Assembly (NCBI GenBank): GCA_964437595.1
Contig: CAYTHO010000015.1
Location: 16,801-80,800 of the forward strand
DNA length: 64,000 nt
Source of the DNA: DSYU01 sp964437595
GTDB lineage: Bacteria > Chloroflexota > Anaerolineae > Anaerolineales > Anaerolineaceae
Direction of reading: 5' to 3'
Shown: positions 8,535-17,679 of the stretch, in pieces
How the letters are laid out: the number at the start of each line of letters is the position of its first letter
Numbering within the stretch: the stretch's first letter is position 1
Notes under the pieces: generated by a model
Told to the model about the DNA's origin: nothing
The model's database searches: none
What the model saw: only the letters and a program-made list of their open reading frames with translations
Made by a program: the position numbers and the translations under genes

Positions 8535-11500
8535 ATGAGCGAAACAGGACAGATCGCAAAAAAACACCCCACGAAACACCAAAAGGAACTATCTAATCCA
8601 ATCCCGGTTAGCAGGACCATTGGCTTCTTTAATGGGGACCTCGGCCTCGAATGGACCCTGCGACCATGGTGGGGAGCCATGGATGCCGCCCAAAAGCATC
8701 ATGCCCGCCTGCTGGCCTGTTTTGGCCGGAATGTTTCCGGAAGTGTCAACTTTGAGCAGCAGAGCAATGTTCTCTATGATCTGGTTAAAGGGGTAAAGCT
8801 GGATGGGCTGGTCATCTGGAGAGCCGGGCTGCTGCGCAAGGTGGATGAAGCCAACGTCGAAACGTTCTGCGCGCAGTACGGCATCCCGGTGGTTACGCTG
8901 GAAGGCGCGGTAAAAGGCTATCCGCATATCACCTACGAAAATTACCAGAACATGAAAGACCTGGTGAATCACCTGATCGAGGTGCATGGCTACCAGAGGA
9001 TTGGCTTTATTGGAATGCACAAGGACCATGCCAGCTTTCAACAGCGCTACAAGGCTTACGAGGATTCCTTAACTGAGCACGGCATTCCCCTCAACCCGGC
9101 GCTGATCAAACCCTGGTTTTCGATTGATGAGTTAGATTCACTGCAAAACTCCGGCTCAACAATGGAAACTTTCCTAAGGGGCGCGGTAGCCAATAAGGTG
9201 CAGGCACTGGTAAGCGTTGCAGACGTTCAAGCAATTCAGGCAATGAAGCTGCTAAAAGCAATGGGGTGCAGAATACCAGAAGATGTTGCTATCATTGGCT
9301 ATGACGGATTCAACGAAAGCCATTCAGTCACTCCACCGCTGACCACCGTTCAGCCATCCTGGTATGACATGGGCTACCTGGCAGTTGAAACGCTTATCTC
9401 GGTGATCGAGGGCAAGCCTGCACCAGAAACGATCACCGTACCGTACCAGCTTAAGATCCGCCAATCTTGCGGCTGCAAAGATCCAAATGTCACATTCGCG
9501 GAAACCGAGGCACTCGCGGGGTTGAAAACGAGCGAGGGAACGCTCGATTTCGATGCAGTGGTTGAGGAGATGCTGCTCGCGTCGAAAGCAGGCGCGATTA
9601 CGGGGATGCGCCAGCAGGTAGCAGAACTGGTGCAGAGCTTTCTGGCAAACGCCAGCGGCGGAACCGGGGATGGCTTTATGACGAAACTGGAGGCAATCCT
9701 GCGCCAGGTAGTCGAGAACAAGCACGAAGTCGCTGCCTGGCAGGATACCCTCACCATTTTGCGCCGGCAGACCGCGGCGCGGGAGAACAGCGCGGCGCGG
9801 AAAAACAGCGCGGCGCGCGATTTAAGCATAGGATCGCTCGTCCAGGCGGAGGATCTGTTACAGCAAGCGCGGATATTAATTGGCAAGACCGCGGAACGCG
9901 TTGAGGTGGGCGAGCGGTTCCAGGCCGAGGCAAGGATGGACCGCTTACGCAGCGTGGGCCAGGCGCTGATCAGCACATTTGATGTGGACAAGCTGATGAA
10001 TGTGCTGGCAGAACAGCTTCCGAAACTGGGCATCCCCAGCTGCTACCTTTCGATCTTTGAAAACCCGCGGCGGTACTGGTACCCTGAACCTGCCCCAGAA
10101 TGGGCCAGACTGATTTTTGCCTACACCGAAAGCGGGTGGGTCGAGCTGCCAGGCGGTGGACTGCGCTTCCCATCCCACCAATTGGTCCCGGCGGAATTCT
10201 GGCAAAATGATATGCCGCGCAGCTATGTGGTTATGTCGTTATATTTCCGGGAGGATCTGATTGGTTTTGTGGTGTTTGAGGCGGGTTCGCGCGAGGGGAG
10301 CATATACGATGCGCTGCGAGGGGAGATCAGCAGCGCAATGGAAGGGGCGCAGTTGGTCCGGCGGGTGGAAAACCGCGCGATACAACTGCAAACAGCCGCG
10401 GAGGTATCGCGAGCTGCCAGCAGTATCCTGGACACACAAAAGTTGTGTAACCAGGTGGTAAATGTGGTACGAGACCGTTTTCACATGTATTACACCGGGC
10501 TGTTCCTGGTGGATGAGAGCGAGAAGTGGGCCGAACTGCGGGCCGGCACCGGCGAAGCAGGGCAAACTATGCTGGAGCAAGGCCACAAGCTGGAGATTGG
10601 CAAAGCATCGATGATCGGGCAGTGCATCGCGATCAAACAGGCGCTGATCTGGCCAAACGTGGGAGAGGATATCCCACGTTACGAAAATCCTTCGCTGCCC
10701 GAAACACACTCGGAACTGGCGCTGCCATTGATCACTCGGGGGAAAGCCGTAGGCGCGCTTACCGTGCAAAGCGCAGAGAAAAACGCCTTCAGCCCGGAGG
10801 ACGTGACCATTTTACAGGCCATGGCAGATCAGCTGGCAAACGCTATCGAAAATGCGCGGCTGTTTGAACAAACCCAGCAGCGAGCGGTTGAGTTAAGCAA
10901 TGCCAGAGAAACTGCCGAAGCCGCCCGCCAGGAAGCTGAAAAAGCCCAAAGCGAAGCTGAGCGCGAGAAAGAGGCGGCTGAGCGAGCCAAAGAGGAAGCG
11001 GACAGGGCACGCCAGGATACAGAGGCGGCCAACCGCAGCCTGGCTGCTCAAATGTGGCAAACGGAGGGCCAGTCCCTTCTCAATGAAAGGATGCGGGGCG
11101 AACAGGAAATCCCTATCCTGGCCAGCAACGTCATCCAGCAGTTATGCAGGTACCTGGACGCGCAGGTTGGGGCCCTATATCTCCTGGAAGGTGAGGTACT
11201 CAACCTGACGGGCACGTATGCTCACCGGGGCAAATCCCAGGCCGGGCAGGTGCAGCCCGGCGAGGGAACAGTAGGGCAGGCTGCCCTTGAAAACCGGACC
11301 ATTGTCACAAGCATCCCCAGCGATACCATCGCAGCAGTCTATGCGGCATCTGGCGAGCTGCTGCCCAGGAACATCATAACGGCGCCGCTGGTGTATGATG
11401 ATCAATTGATTGGGGTGATCGAGATAGAAGCGGCAAATGAGCTCACCCTGCGGCAGATGGCTTTTCTGGACCGGTCACTGGAGGGAATTGCCGTGGCCTT

Positions 11501-14015
11501 TATGACGGCCCAGGCGCGCAAACGGGTCAACGAGCTGCTTGCGCAGACCCGCCAGCAAGCGGAAGAACTGCAGTCCCAAGAAGAAGAGCTGCGCGCCGCC
11601 AACGAGGAATTAGAATTACAGACCGAAAGCCTGCGAGCTTCCGAAACCCAACTAAAGGCAAACCAGGCGCAGCTTGAAGCGGTCAACGCCGCACTGGAAG
11701 AAAAAGCTGCCGCCCTCCAACAAAGCAGCATGGCGCTGAAAGAACAGCAGGATATCCTCGACCGGCAAAACCAGGAGCTGCGCGCCGCCCAACAAGATCT
11801 GCAGCAAAAGGCAGCCGACCTGGCCCTGGCAAACCGGTATAAATCGGAATTTCTCGCCAATATGTCGCACGAGCTGCGCACGCCGCTGAACAGCCTGCTT
11901 CTTCTGGCCAACATGCTGTCGAAAAATGAACAGAGGAACCTCACGCCGGAACAGGTGGAGTCGGCTCAGATCATTTACAGCAGCGGTACAGATCTGCTCG
12001 ATTTGATTAACGATGTCCTGGATCTCGCAAAGGTGGAGTCAGGGCGGATGGACTTGCACTTTGCCCCAATGGACCCCCGGCGGCTGGCAGATAACCTGCG
12101 CGCCGTCTTTGGATACATTGCCGAGGAGCGGGGGGTGGAATTCACGATCACCGCGGCGGACAATCTGCCTGCCAGCATTATCACTGACCAGCAGCGAGTG
12201 GAACAGATTCTCAAGAATTTACTTTCCAATGCCTTTAAGTTCACCACGGAAGGCAGCGTGCGGCTGGATATTGCCATGACCGGCGGCGGACAACCTGATG
12301 ACAATGGAGGAAAGGCAGATGGAGACCTGGCGCCATCCGCGGGAGGCATCGACCCGGGCCAGGCTGTGGCAATTTCGGTCGCCGATACCGGCATTGGCAT
12401 GACGCCTGAACAGCAGAAGATCGTTTTTGAAGCATTCCAGCAAGCAGACGGCAGCACAAGCCGCCAGTACGGCGGCACCGGGTTGGGCCTGACGATTTCG
12501 CGAGAGCTGGCAGCCCAGTTGGGCGGGCGCATCGATTTAGAAAGCACATTTGGCAAAGGCAGTACGTTTACCCTGGTTCTGCCCATTGGCAAACCAAAAA
12601 CGCCGACCCCATCCAATTGGAAGAACCTGGAGCCAGCGTGGCCTCACCCGCAGAGTAAGGTAGAACCGCCACCGGTTGCTCCGTTTATCACCCCGCCGGA
12701 GAGAGCGGAAAATCGTTCTGCAGGGCCATCAAAGGTCAGCGAGGCGCCAGCAGAATCTCGCGAACGCGACAACCGCACGCTGCCCGCCGCCTGGACAGCG
12801 CGAAAGGATGACCGGGATGATCTGCAAGAAGGGGACAAGATCCTGCTGGTTATTGAGGACGATGCCAAATTCGCGCGCATTGTTCATGATTATGCCCGCA
12901 ACCGGAAATTCAAGTGCCTGATCGCGGAAGATGGTGAGACCGGCATCAAAATCATCCAGAATTACCAGGTAGATGCCGTAATGCTTGACTTAAAACTGCC
13001 CAACATGAGCGGGTGGGAAGTATTGGATATGATTAAGGGAGATCCTAAAACACGGCACATCCCGGTTCATGTTATGTCGGTCTCCGATGTAGACCATAAT
13101 GCGCAGGCGCACGGCGCGATTGGCTTTCTTTCCAAGCCTGTCAAACAGGAAGATTTCGAGGCATCTTTCCGCAACATCGAAGGGTTCATCAACCGCAATA
13201 TCCGTTCGCTACTGCTGGTTGAGGATGACCTTACACAGCGCAATCATATCCACAAGCTGCTGGATGGGAACGATGTGCTGATCCGCGAAGTCTCCACCGG
13301 AAAGGCCGCGCTGGAAATCCTGGCTGTGCAGCCTTTTGACTGCATCATCCTGGACCTCAACTTACCGGACATGACGGGTTTTGAACTGCTCAGCCGGATG
13401 GAATCCGACCGCACCCTGCCCAAGTGCCCGGTGATCGTATACGCCGGGAGAGAATTGACAGACGCCGAGAACCAGGAACTGATGCAGTTCGCGGAAAACG
13501 TGGTCGTCAAAGGAGTACGCTCACCCGAACGGTTAATGGATGAGACGGCTCTCTTTCTGCACCGGATTTTTGCCAACATGTCAGAAGATCAGCAGCAGAC
13601 GATAAAACGTCTGCATGACCATGAAGTGATCCTCAATGGTAAAAAAATCCTGGTCGTGGATGACGACATGCGCAGCGCCATTGCACTGTCGCGCCTGCTC
13701 AATGGGGAAGGCCTCAAAACGCACATTGCAACGAGCGGGCAGAAGGCATTGGATTTGTTAGGGCAGCAGCAGATTGATCTGGTACTGCTGGATATCATGC
13801 TGCCGGGGATGGATGGTTACGAGGTCACCAGGCGCATTCGGGCAAACCCGCATTTTCACGACCTGCCCGTTCTGGCGCTCACCGCCAAGGCAATGGTAGG
13901 GGATCGAGATAAATGCATTGAAGCCGGGGCAAATGATTATTTGACCAAACCAGTTTCGCCCGAGCGGCTGTTTTCAATGCTGCGCCTGTGGTTGAACAAA
14001 AAAACCTATAGTTGA
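8535..14015 (+). CDS. Giant cytoplasmic hybrid histidine kinase with LacI-type binding domain
   Basis: 1826 residues with no convincing membrane segment. Order of parts: a periplasmic-binding-protein fold of the LacI type (residues about 20-310, ending in the RQSCGC signature); a linker; three GAF-like regions (about 460-600, 620-775, 845-1005); a long coiled coil (about 1010-1100); HisKA with the phospho-accepting His at 1112 (MSHELRTPLN); an ATPase domain (N box NLLSNAFKF, G boxes ADTGIGM and GGTGLGL); a Pro-rich linker; and three receivers with Asp at about 1485, 1607 and 1753. Receiver 2 ends in an unusual VVVKG instead of the usual lysine-proline. There is no helix-turn-helix, so the LacI domain probably senses a small ligand inside the cell. 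No separate output gene is adjacent. The ATG at 8535 is preferred over TTG at 8511. Confidence 0.88.
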   Translation: MSETGQIAKKHPTKHQKELSNPIPVSRTIGFFNGDLGLEWTLRPWWGAMDAAQKHHARLLACFGRNVSGSVNFEQQSNVLYDLVKGVKLDGLVIWRAGLLRKVDEANVETFCAQYGIPVVTLEGAVKGYPHITYENYQNMKDLVNHLIEVHGYQRIGFIGMHKDHASFQQRYKAYEDSLTEHGIPLNPALIKPWFSIDELDSLQNSGSTMETFLRGAVANKVQALVSVADVQAIQAMKLLKAMGCRIPEDVAIIGYDGFNESHSVTPPLTTVQPSWYDMGYLAVETLISVIEGKPAPETITVPYQLKIRQSCGCKDPNVTFAETEALAGLKTSEGTLDFDAVVEEMLLASKAGAITGMRQQVAELVQSFLANASGGTGDGFMTKLEAILRQVVENKHEVAAWQDTLTILRRQTAARENSAARKNSAARDLSIGSLVQAEDLLQQARILIGKTAERVEVGERFQAEARMDRLRSVGQALISTFDVDKLMNVLAEQLPKLGIPSCYLSIFENPRRYWYPEPAPEWARLIFAYTESGWVELPGGGLRFPSHQLVPAEFWQNDMPRSYVVMSLYFREDLIGFVVFEAGSREGSIYDALRGEISSAMEGAQLVRRVENRAIQLQTAAEVSRAASSILDTQKLCNQVVNVVRDRFHMYYTGLFLVDESEKWAELRAGTGEAGQTMLEQGHKLEIGKASMIGQCIAIKQALIWPNVGEDIPRYENPSLPETHSELALPLITRGKAVGALTVQSAEKNAFSPEDVTILQAMADQLANAIENARLFEQTQQRAVELSNARETAEAARQEAEKAQSEAEREKEAAERAKEEADRARQDTEAANRSLAAQMWQTEGQSLLNERMRGEQEIPILASNVIQQLCRYLDAQVGALYLLEGEVLNLTGTYAHRGKSQAGQVQPGEGTVGQAALENRTIVTSIPSDTIAAVYAASGELLPRNIITAPLVYDDQLIGVIEIEAANELTLRQMAFLDRSLEGIAVAFMTAQARKRVNELLAQTRQQAEELQSQEEELRAANEELELQTESLRASETQLKANQAQLEAVNAALEEKAAALQQSSMALKEQQDILDRQNQELRAAQQDLQQKAADLALANRYKSEFLANMSHELRTPLNSLLLLANMLSKNEQRNLTPEQVESAQIIYSSGTDLLDLINDVLDLAKVESGRMDLHFAPMDPRRLADNLRAVFGYIAEERGVEFTITAADNLPASIITDQQRVEQILKNLLSNAFKFTTEGSVRLDIAMTGGGQPDDNGGKADGDLAPSAGGIDPGQAVAISVADTGIGMTPEQQKIVFEAFQQADGSTSRQYGGTGLGLTISRELAAQLGGRIDLESTFGKGSTFTLVLPIGKPKTPTPSNWKNLEPAWPHPQSKVEPPPVAPFITPPERAENRSAGPSKVSEAPAESRERDNRTLPAAWTARKDDRDDLQEGDKILLVIEDDAKFARIVHDYARNRKFKCLIAEDGETGIKIIQNYQVDAVMLDLKLPNMSGWEVLDMIKGDPKTRHIPVHVMSVSDVDHNAQAHGAIGFLSKPVKQEDFEASFRNIEGFINRNIRSLLLVEDDLTQRNHIHKLLDGNDVLIREVSTGKAALEILAVQPFDCIILDLNLPDMTGFELLSRMESDRTLPKCPVIVYAGRELTDAENQELMQFAENVVVKGVRSPERLMDETALFLHRIFANMSEDQQQTIKRLHDHEVILNGKKILVVDDDMRSAIALSRLLNGEGLKTHIATSGQKALDLLGQQQIDLVLLDIMLPGMDGYEVTRRIRANPHFHDLPVLALTAKAMVGDRDKCIEAGANDYLTKPVSPERLFSMLRLWLNKKTYS

Positions 14016-14027
14016 CAGCTTTGTTTA

Positions 14028-14056
14028 TTGACAGCCCCCGGTAAGCGCGGTATGTT
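14028..14056 (+). promoter_or_regulatory. Promoter of xseA
   Basis: TTGACA (14028-14033), a 17-bp spacer and TATGTT (14051-14056). Only 9 nt separate the -10 box from the xseA ATG, so the mRNA should have almost no leader. Confidence 0.6.
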
Positions 14057-14065
14057 AATGAAACC

Positions 14066-15331
14066 ATGACACAATTTCCCCTATTTCAGACACTCTGGCT
14101 GTCTGTCACCGAGCTGACCCGCTACCTGCGCGACCTGATCGATGGAGATACCGTGCTCCAGGATATCTGGGTGCGCGGAGAAGTGTCCAATTTATCGCGG
14201 CCCGGCTCTGGGCATCTCTACTTCACCCTGAAGGACAGCGGGGCGGCGTTGAAATGCGTGATCTGGCGATCGACGGCGCTGCGGCTGCGGTTTGGGCTGC
14301 AGAACGGCCTGGCGGTGGAGGCTCATGGGGCCATCAGCATCTACGAGCGCGACGGAGCCTACCAGTTGTACGTGGACGCGCTGCGCCCGGCGGGCGAGGG
14401 CCTGCTGTACCAGGAATTCCTGCGGTTAAAGAGCCGCCTGGAGGCCGAAGGGTTATTTGATGAAGAGCGCAAGCGGCCCATTCCGGAGCGACCAGCACGG
14501 ATTGGCATTGTCACCTCGCCAACGGGAGCGGCTTTGCAGGATATGCTCAACACGCTGCGCCTGCGCTACCCGCTGGCAGAGGTTCTTCTGGCGCCCTGTT
14601 CCGTGCAGGGTGACAGCGCGCCGGGGGAGATTGTGGCAGGGCTCAAAGCACTGTGCCGGGACGGCACGCCAGATGTAGTGATCGTAGCGCGCGGGGGCGG
14701 ATCATTAGAAGACTTATGGGCCTTCAACGATGAGCGTGTGGTGCGCGCAATTGCTGGGTCACCGGCGCCAGTGATCACCGGGATAGGGCACGAGACGGAT
14801 TTTACGCTGGCAGATTTCGCCGCGGACCTGCGCGCGCCCACTCCCACAGGGGCCGCTGTTGCCGCCACGCCCGACCGGGCCGATTTGAAGTCGGAGTTGT
14901 TCGGGGTGCAAACGCGGCTGGGGACGGCTATCCTGTATGTAATCAGCCAGCACAGTCAGGCGCTGAATGGACTTCGCCAGCGGCTGGCGCGGGCAACGCC
15001 CGAGCGCTGGATACAGGGGGAACGGCAGGGGGTCGATGATCTGCTGCAGCGCGGTCAGCGCGCGCTGTACCATGCGCTGCAACTGCGCCGTGCGCACCTG
15101 GGCGGGCTGCACAACCGGCTGGAAGCGCTGAACCCGCGTGCTGTTCTGCAGCGAGGGTACGCGCTGGTACTGCACGCAGATGGGCGCCCGGTGGGAAGCG
15201 CGGGCGAAACGCAGGTGGGTGAGGTGGTGACAGTTCAAATGCGAGATGGGCAATTAGACGCGCGCATCGAAGCGGTTCAAACCCGCGCGCCAGCAGGCGC
15301 CGGCGCGGATGCGGAGCAGGCCGGGACCTGA
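14066..15331 (+). CDS. xseA: Exodeoxyribonuclease VII large subunit
   Basis: A 421-residue protein with the N-terminal OB fold (WVRGEVSNLSRPGSGHLYFT, LKDSGAALKCVIWR) and the catalytic middle region (RIGIVTSPTGAALQDMLN, VVIVARGGGSLEDLWAFNDE, ITGIGHETDFTLADFAADLR, APTPTGAA). The C-terminus is the coiled-coil region that packs against several XseB copies, with the closing ALxRGYALV motif (VLQRGYALVLHADG). Exonuclease VII degrades single-stranded DNA from both ends. A short Ala-rich tail follows. xseB lies 79 bp downstream. Confidence 0.95.
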   Translation: MTQFPLFQTLWLSVTELTRYLRDLIDGDTVLQDIWVRGEVSNLSRPGSGHLYFTLKDSGAALKCVIWRSTALRLRFGLQNGLAVEAHGAISIYERDGAYQLYVDALRPAGEGLLYQEFLRLKSRLEAEGLFDEERKRPIPERPARIGIVTSPTGAALQDMLNTLRLRYPLAEVLLAPCSVQGDSAPGEIVAGLKALCRDGTPDVVIVARGGGSLEDLWAFNDERVVRAIAGSPAPVITGIGHETDFTLADFAADLRAPTPTGAAVAATPDRADLKSELFGVQTRLGTAILYVISQHSQALNGLRQRLARATPERWIQGERQGVDDLLQRGQRALYHALQLRRAHLGGLHNRLEALNPRAVLQRGYALVLHADGRPVGSAGETQVGEVVTVQMRDGQLDARIEAVQTRAPAGAGADAEQAGT

Positions 15332-15410
15332 GGCAACGCGTGTCCACGTGCGTGCTGGCGCGCGGGGGTGCTGGTAAAGAAAATGACAGCAATTGATAGG
15401 AGCAGGCAGG

Positions 15411-15653
15411 ATGGGAAAATCTTCCGATAAAATTCAATCCCTCAGCTACGAACAGGCGTTCGCGGAGCTGGAGGAAATTGTTTATGGGCTTGAGACGAAC
15501 CAGAAAACGCTGGATGAGGCCATTGCGTTGTTTGAACGCGGACAGGCACTGGCAAAGCACTGCGCTGGCTTGCTGGATAAGGCAGAGCTGCGAGTACGGC
15601 AGTTGAACACGCTGGATGCCGGTGCAGCAGGTGAATTGGAGACAGATCTGTAA
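15411..15653 (+). CDS. xseB: Exodeoxyribonuclease VII small subunit
   Basis: 80 residues, the normal size. The hallmark helix-loop-helix is present: LSYEQAFAELEEIVYGLE and LDEAIALFERGQALAKHC. XseB binds XseA as a helical bundle. The ATG at 15411 has ATAGGAG 8 nt upstream; a TTG 18 bp earlier is less likely. It directly follows xseA. Confidence 0.92.
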   Translation: MGKSSDKIQSLSYEQAFAELEEIVYGLETNQKTLDEAIALFERGQALAKHCAGLLDKAELRVRQLNTLDAGAAGELETDL

Positions 15654-15730
15654 TAACGGTAATCACACGGGGGCGTTCCTGAGACAGTTCAGGCAGGCAC
15701 CGAATCATACTTTCGCAGGAATGAACGTAC

Positions 15731-16195
15731 ATGTATAAGGAAATTGACGTATTTCGAGAGATTATTGGAAACCATGTGCTGTTTATTGGTTTGTTCGCCT
15801 GGGGGCTGGCGCAGTTTTTGAAGGTTCCCATTGCTTACATTCTGCACCGCCGATTAAACTGGAGATTGATGTTCAGCAGCGGGGGAATGCCCAGCTCGCA
15901 CTCGGCGCTGATTACTTCAATTACGCTGGCAACAGGTTTTTATGCCGGATTCAACTCACCGATATTTGCGCTGGCCTTTGCCATGGCAATGATCGTAGTG
16001 TACGACGCGGCAGGGGTGCGGCGAGAAGCCGGGCGGCATGCTGAAAAGATCAATGTGCTGGTCAATGAGTTCTTCAGCGGCCAGCCCATTTCCGATAAAC
16101 AGCTAAAAGAGGTGATTGGGCATACACCAGCCCAGGTAGTAGTGGGAGTCGCGTTGGGGCTGGGTACAGCGGCCCTTTTTTACATTTTGTGGTAA
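15731..16195 (+). CDS. Divergent PAP2 family protein (DUF212/YuiD-like)
   Basis: A 154-residue membrane protein with the DUF212 signature: GGMPSSHSALITSITLATG, then VVYDAAGVRREAGRHAEKIN, and near the C-terminus LKEVIGHTPAQVVVGVALG. These are relatives of PAP2 phosphatases, and the Ser-His-Ser and Arg/His residues resemble the phosphatase site, but the substrate of this family is not firmly known. It lies between xseB and rpsA with its own gaps on each side. Confidence 0.85.
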   Translation: MYKEIDVFREIIGNHVLFIGLFAWGLAQFLKVPIAYILHRRLNWRLMFSSGGMPSSHSALITSITLATGFYAGFNSPIFALAFAMAMIVVYDAAGVRREAGRHAEKINVLVNEFFSGQPISDKQLKEVIGHTPAQVVVGVALGLGTAALFYILW

Positions 16196-16220
16196 GCAAT
16201 TTGCGAAATTCGGGGAAGGG

Positions 16221-16249
16221 TTGTCAAGATTATGATTCCCCTTTATAAT
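16221..16249 (+). promoter_or_regulatory. Promoter of rpsA
   Basis: TTGTCA (16221-16226), a 17-bp spacer and a perfect TATAAT (16244-16249). An in-frame ATG at 16248 overlaps the -10 box and so cannot be the start. Transcription should begin near 16256, giving a leader of about 28 nt before the ATG at 16284. Confidence 0.8.
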
Positions 16250-16283
16250 GGACCATATCTTTATTCACCGGAGTCAAGATCGT

Positions 16284-17588
16284 ATGGACCAGAACGATGC
16301 TCAGCTCGAGCAGGGAGTGACGCCCGAGAACACTGAAAACAATGCTGATGGCAACAACATGGCTTCCTTGCTGGAAAACGAAGGGTTGACCCTCGATTTT
16401 CCTCAGCAGGGCGAAACGCGGACGGGTGTTATTGCCAGTCTCAGCCCTTCTCAGATTTTGGTAAGCATTGGCACGAAATCTGAGGGTATCATCAGTGGGA
16501 AAGAACTCGAAGCGATCCCACCTGAGGAGTTGGCGAAGTTAGAAGTCAACCAGGAAATCCCGGTTTACATCATAAACCCGGAAGACCAGAATGGCAACGT
16601 CGTCCTCTCATATATGCGGGCTCGCGAAGAAGTGAGCTGGCAGAAAGCTGAGGAGTTGCTGAAGTCGAAACAGGCATATCACAGCAGCATCATTGGCTAC
16701 AACAAAGGTGGCCTGATTGTTCCGCTGGATGGCCTGCGCGGCTTTGTGCCAGCTTCGCAGATCAGCTTATCGCGGCGCGCCGGTATGAGCGGAGAAACCC
16801 CAGAACAGCGCTGGAGCAAGATGGTGGGCGATGAAATCGATGTCGCGGTGATCGAAGTGGACCGCGAACGCCGCCGCCTGATCCTTTCGGAACGGGCTGC
16901 CAGCACCGAGACGCGCGAATCGTTGAAGGAGCGTGTGATCGATGAGCTGCAAGAGGGCGAAGTACGTGCCGGACGGGTCACCAGCCTGGCGGACTTTGGC
17001 GCTTTCGTCAATATCAACGGAGCGGATGGCCTGGTTCATCTCTCTGAGATTTCCTGGGACCGCATTCAGCACCCCAGCGAAGTATTGAAGGTTGGGCAGG
17101 ATGTAAAGGTCAAGGTCATCAGCATTGACCGCGACAAGAAGCGCATCGGCCTTTCCATTCGCCAGCTGCAGGAAGACCCCTGGACACAACGCGTGACCAA
17201 ATATCAGGTGGGCCAGCTGATTGAAGCAGGCATCACCCGCCTGACCAAGTTTGGCGCATTCGCTCGCTTGGAAGAGGATCTGGAAGGCCTGATCCACATT
17301 TCCGAGATCAGCGAGAAACGCATCGACCATCCCAAAGAGGTGCTGCACGAGGGCGATAATGTCACCCTGCGCATCATCAAGATCGACCCGGATAACCACC
17401 GGATCGGGCTAAGCCTGCGGCGGGTCGACTCGCAAGCCTACGCTGACCTGGACTGGCAGTCGCTCGAAGAGGTGATGGAAGACCTGAGCGAGAGCAGCGA
17501 AGTCGGCGAAGTCAGCGAGAGCAACGAAGTCAGCGAGAGCAACGAAGTCAGCGAGAGCAACGAAGGCGGCGAAGAGGCCGAAAAGTAA
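16284..17588 (+). CDS. rpsA: 30S ribosomal protein S1
   Basis: 434 residues with four S1 (OB-fold) domains: about 45-115, 130-205, 220-290 and 305-375. The last two are the best conserved (TSLADFGAFVNINGADGLVH, and TKFGAFARLEEDLEGLIHIS). Four domains are typical of this lineage, against six in enterobacteria. S1 helps the ribosome bind mRNA, which fits a genome where several genes lack a Shine-Dalgarno site. The C-terminal 40 residues are acidic and contain an EVSESN hexapeptide repeated three times, encoded by an 18-bp tandem DNA repeat. Confidence 0.93.
   Translation: MDQNDAQLEQGVTPENTENNADGNNMASLLENEGLTLDFPQQGETRTGVIASLSPSQILVSIGTKSEGIISGKELEAIPPEELAKLEVNQEIPVYIINPEDQNGNVVLSYMRAREEVSWQKAEELLKSKQAYHSSIIGYNKGGLIVPLDGLRGFVPASQISLSRRAGMSGETPEQRWSKMVGDEIDVAVIEVDRERRRLILSERAASTETRESLKERVIDELQEGEVRAGRVTSLADFGAFVNINGADGLVHLSEISWDRIQHPSEVLKVGQDVKVKVISIDRDKKRIGLSIRQLQEDPWTQRVTKYQVGQLIEAGITRLTKFGAFARLEEDLEGLIHISEISEKRIDHPKEVLHEGDNVTLRIIKIDPDNHRIGLSLRRVDSQAYADLDWQSLEEVMEDLSESSEVGEVSESNEVSESNEVSESNEGGEEAEK
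17508..17561 (+). repeat. 18-bp tandem repeat in the rpsA tail
   Basis: Three direct copies of GAAGTCAGCGAGAGCAAC (17508, 17526, 17544) encode EVSESN three times. Degenerate copies flank it on both sides. Such repeats vary in copy number between strains by slippage. Confidence 0.9.
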
Positions 17589-17609
17589 TTCAAACCGTTC
17601 AAACATTGG

Positions 17610-17648
17610 GGCTGTCCGAAAGTAAGTTACTCGGACAGCCTCTTTCTC
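17610..17648 (+). terminator. Intrinsic terminator of rpsA
   Basis: A perfect 10-bp stem GGCTGTCCGA / TCGGACAGCC (17610-17619 with 17631-17640) and an 11-nt loop, followed by TCTTTCTCT. Confidence 0.8.
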
Positions 17649-17679
17649 TATATTGCCCTGTGTGGTGTTTTGCCGGACC

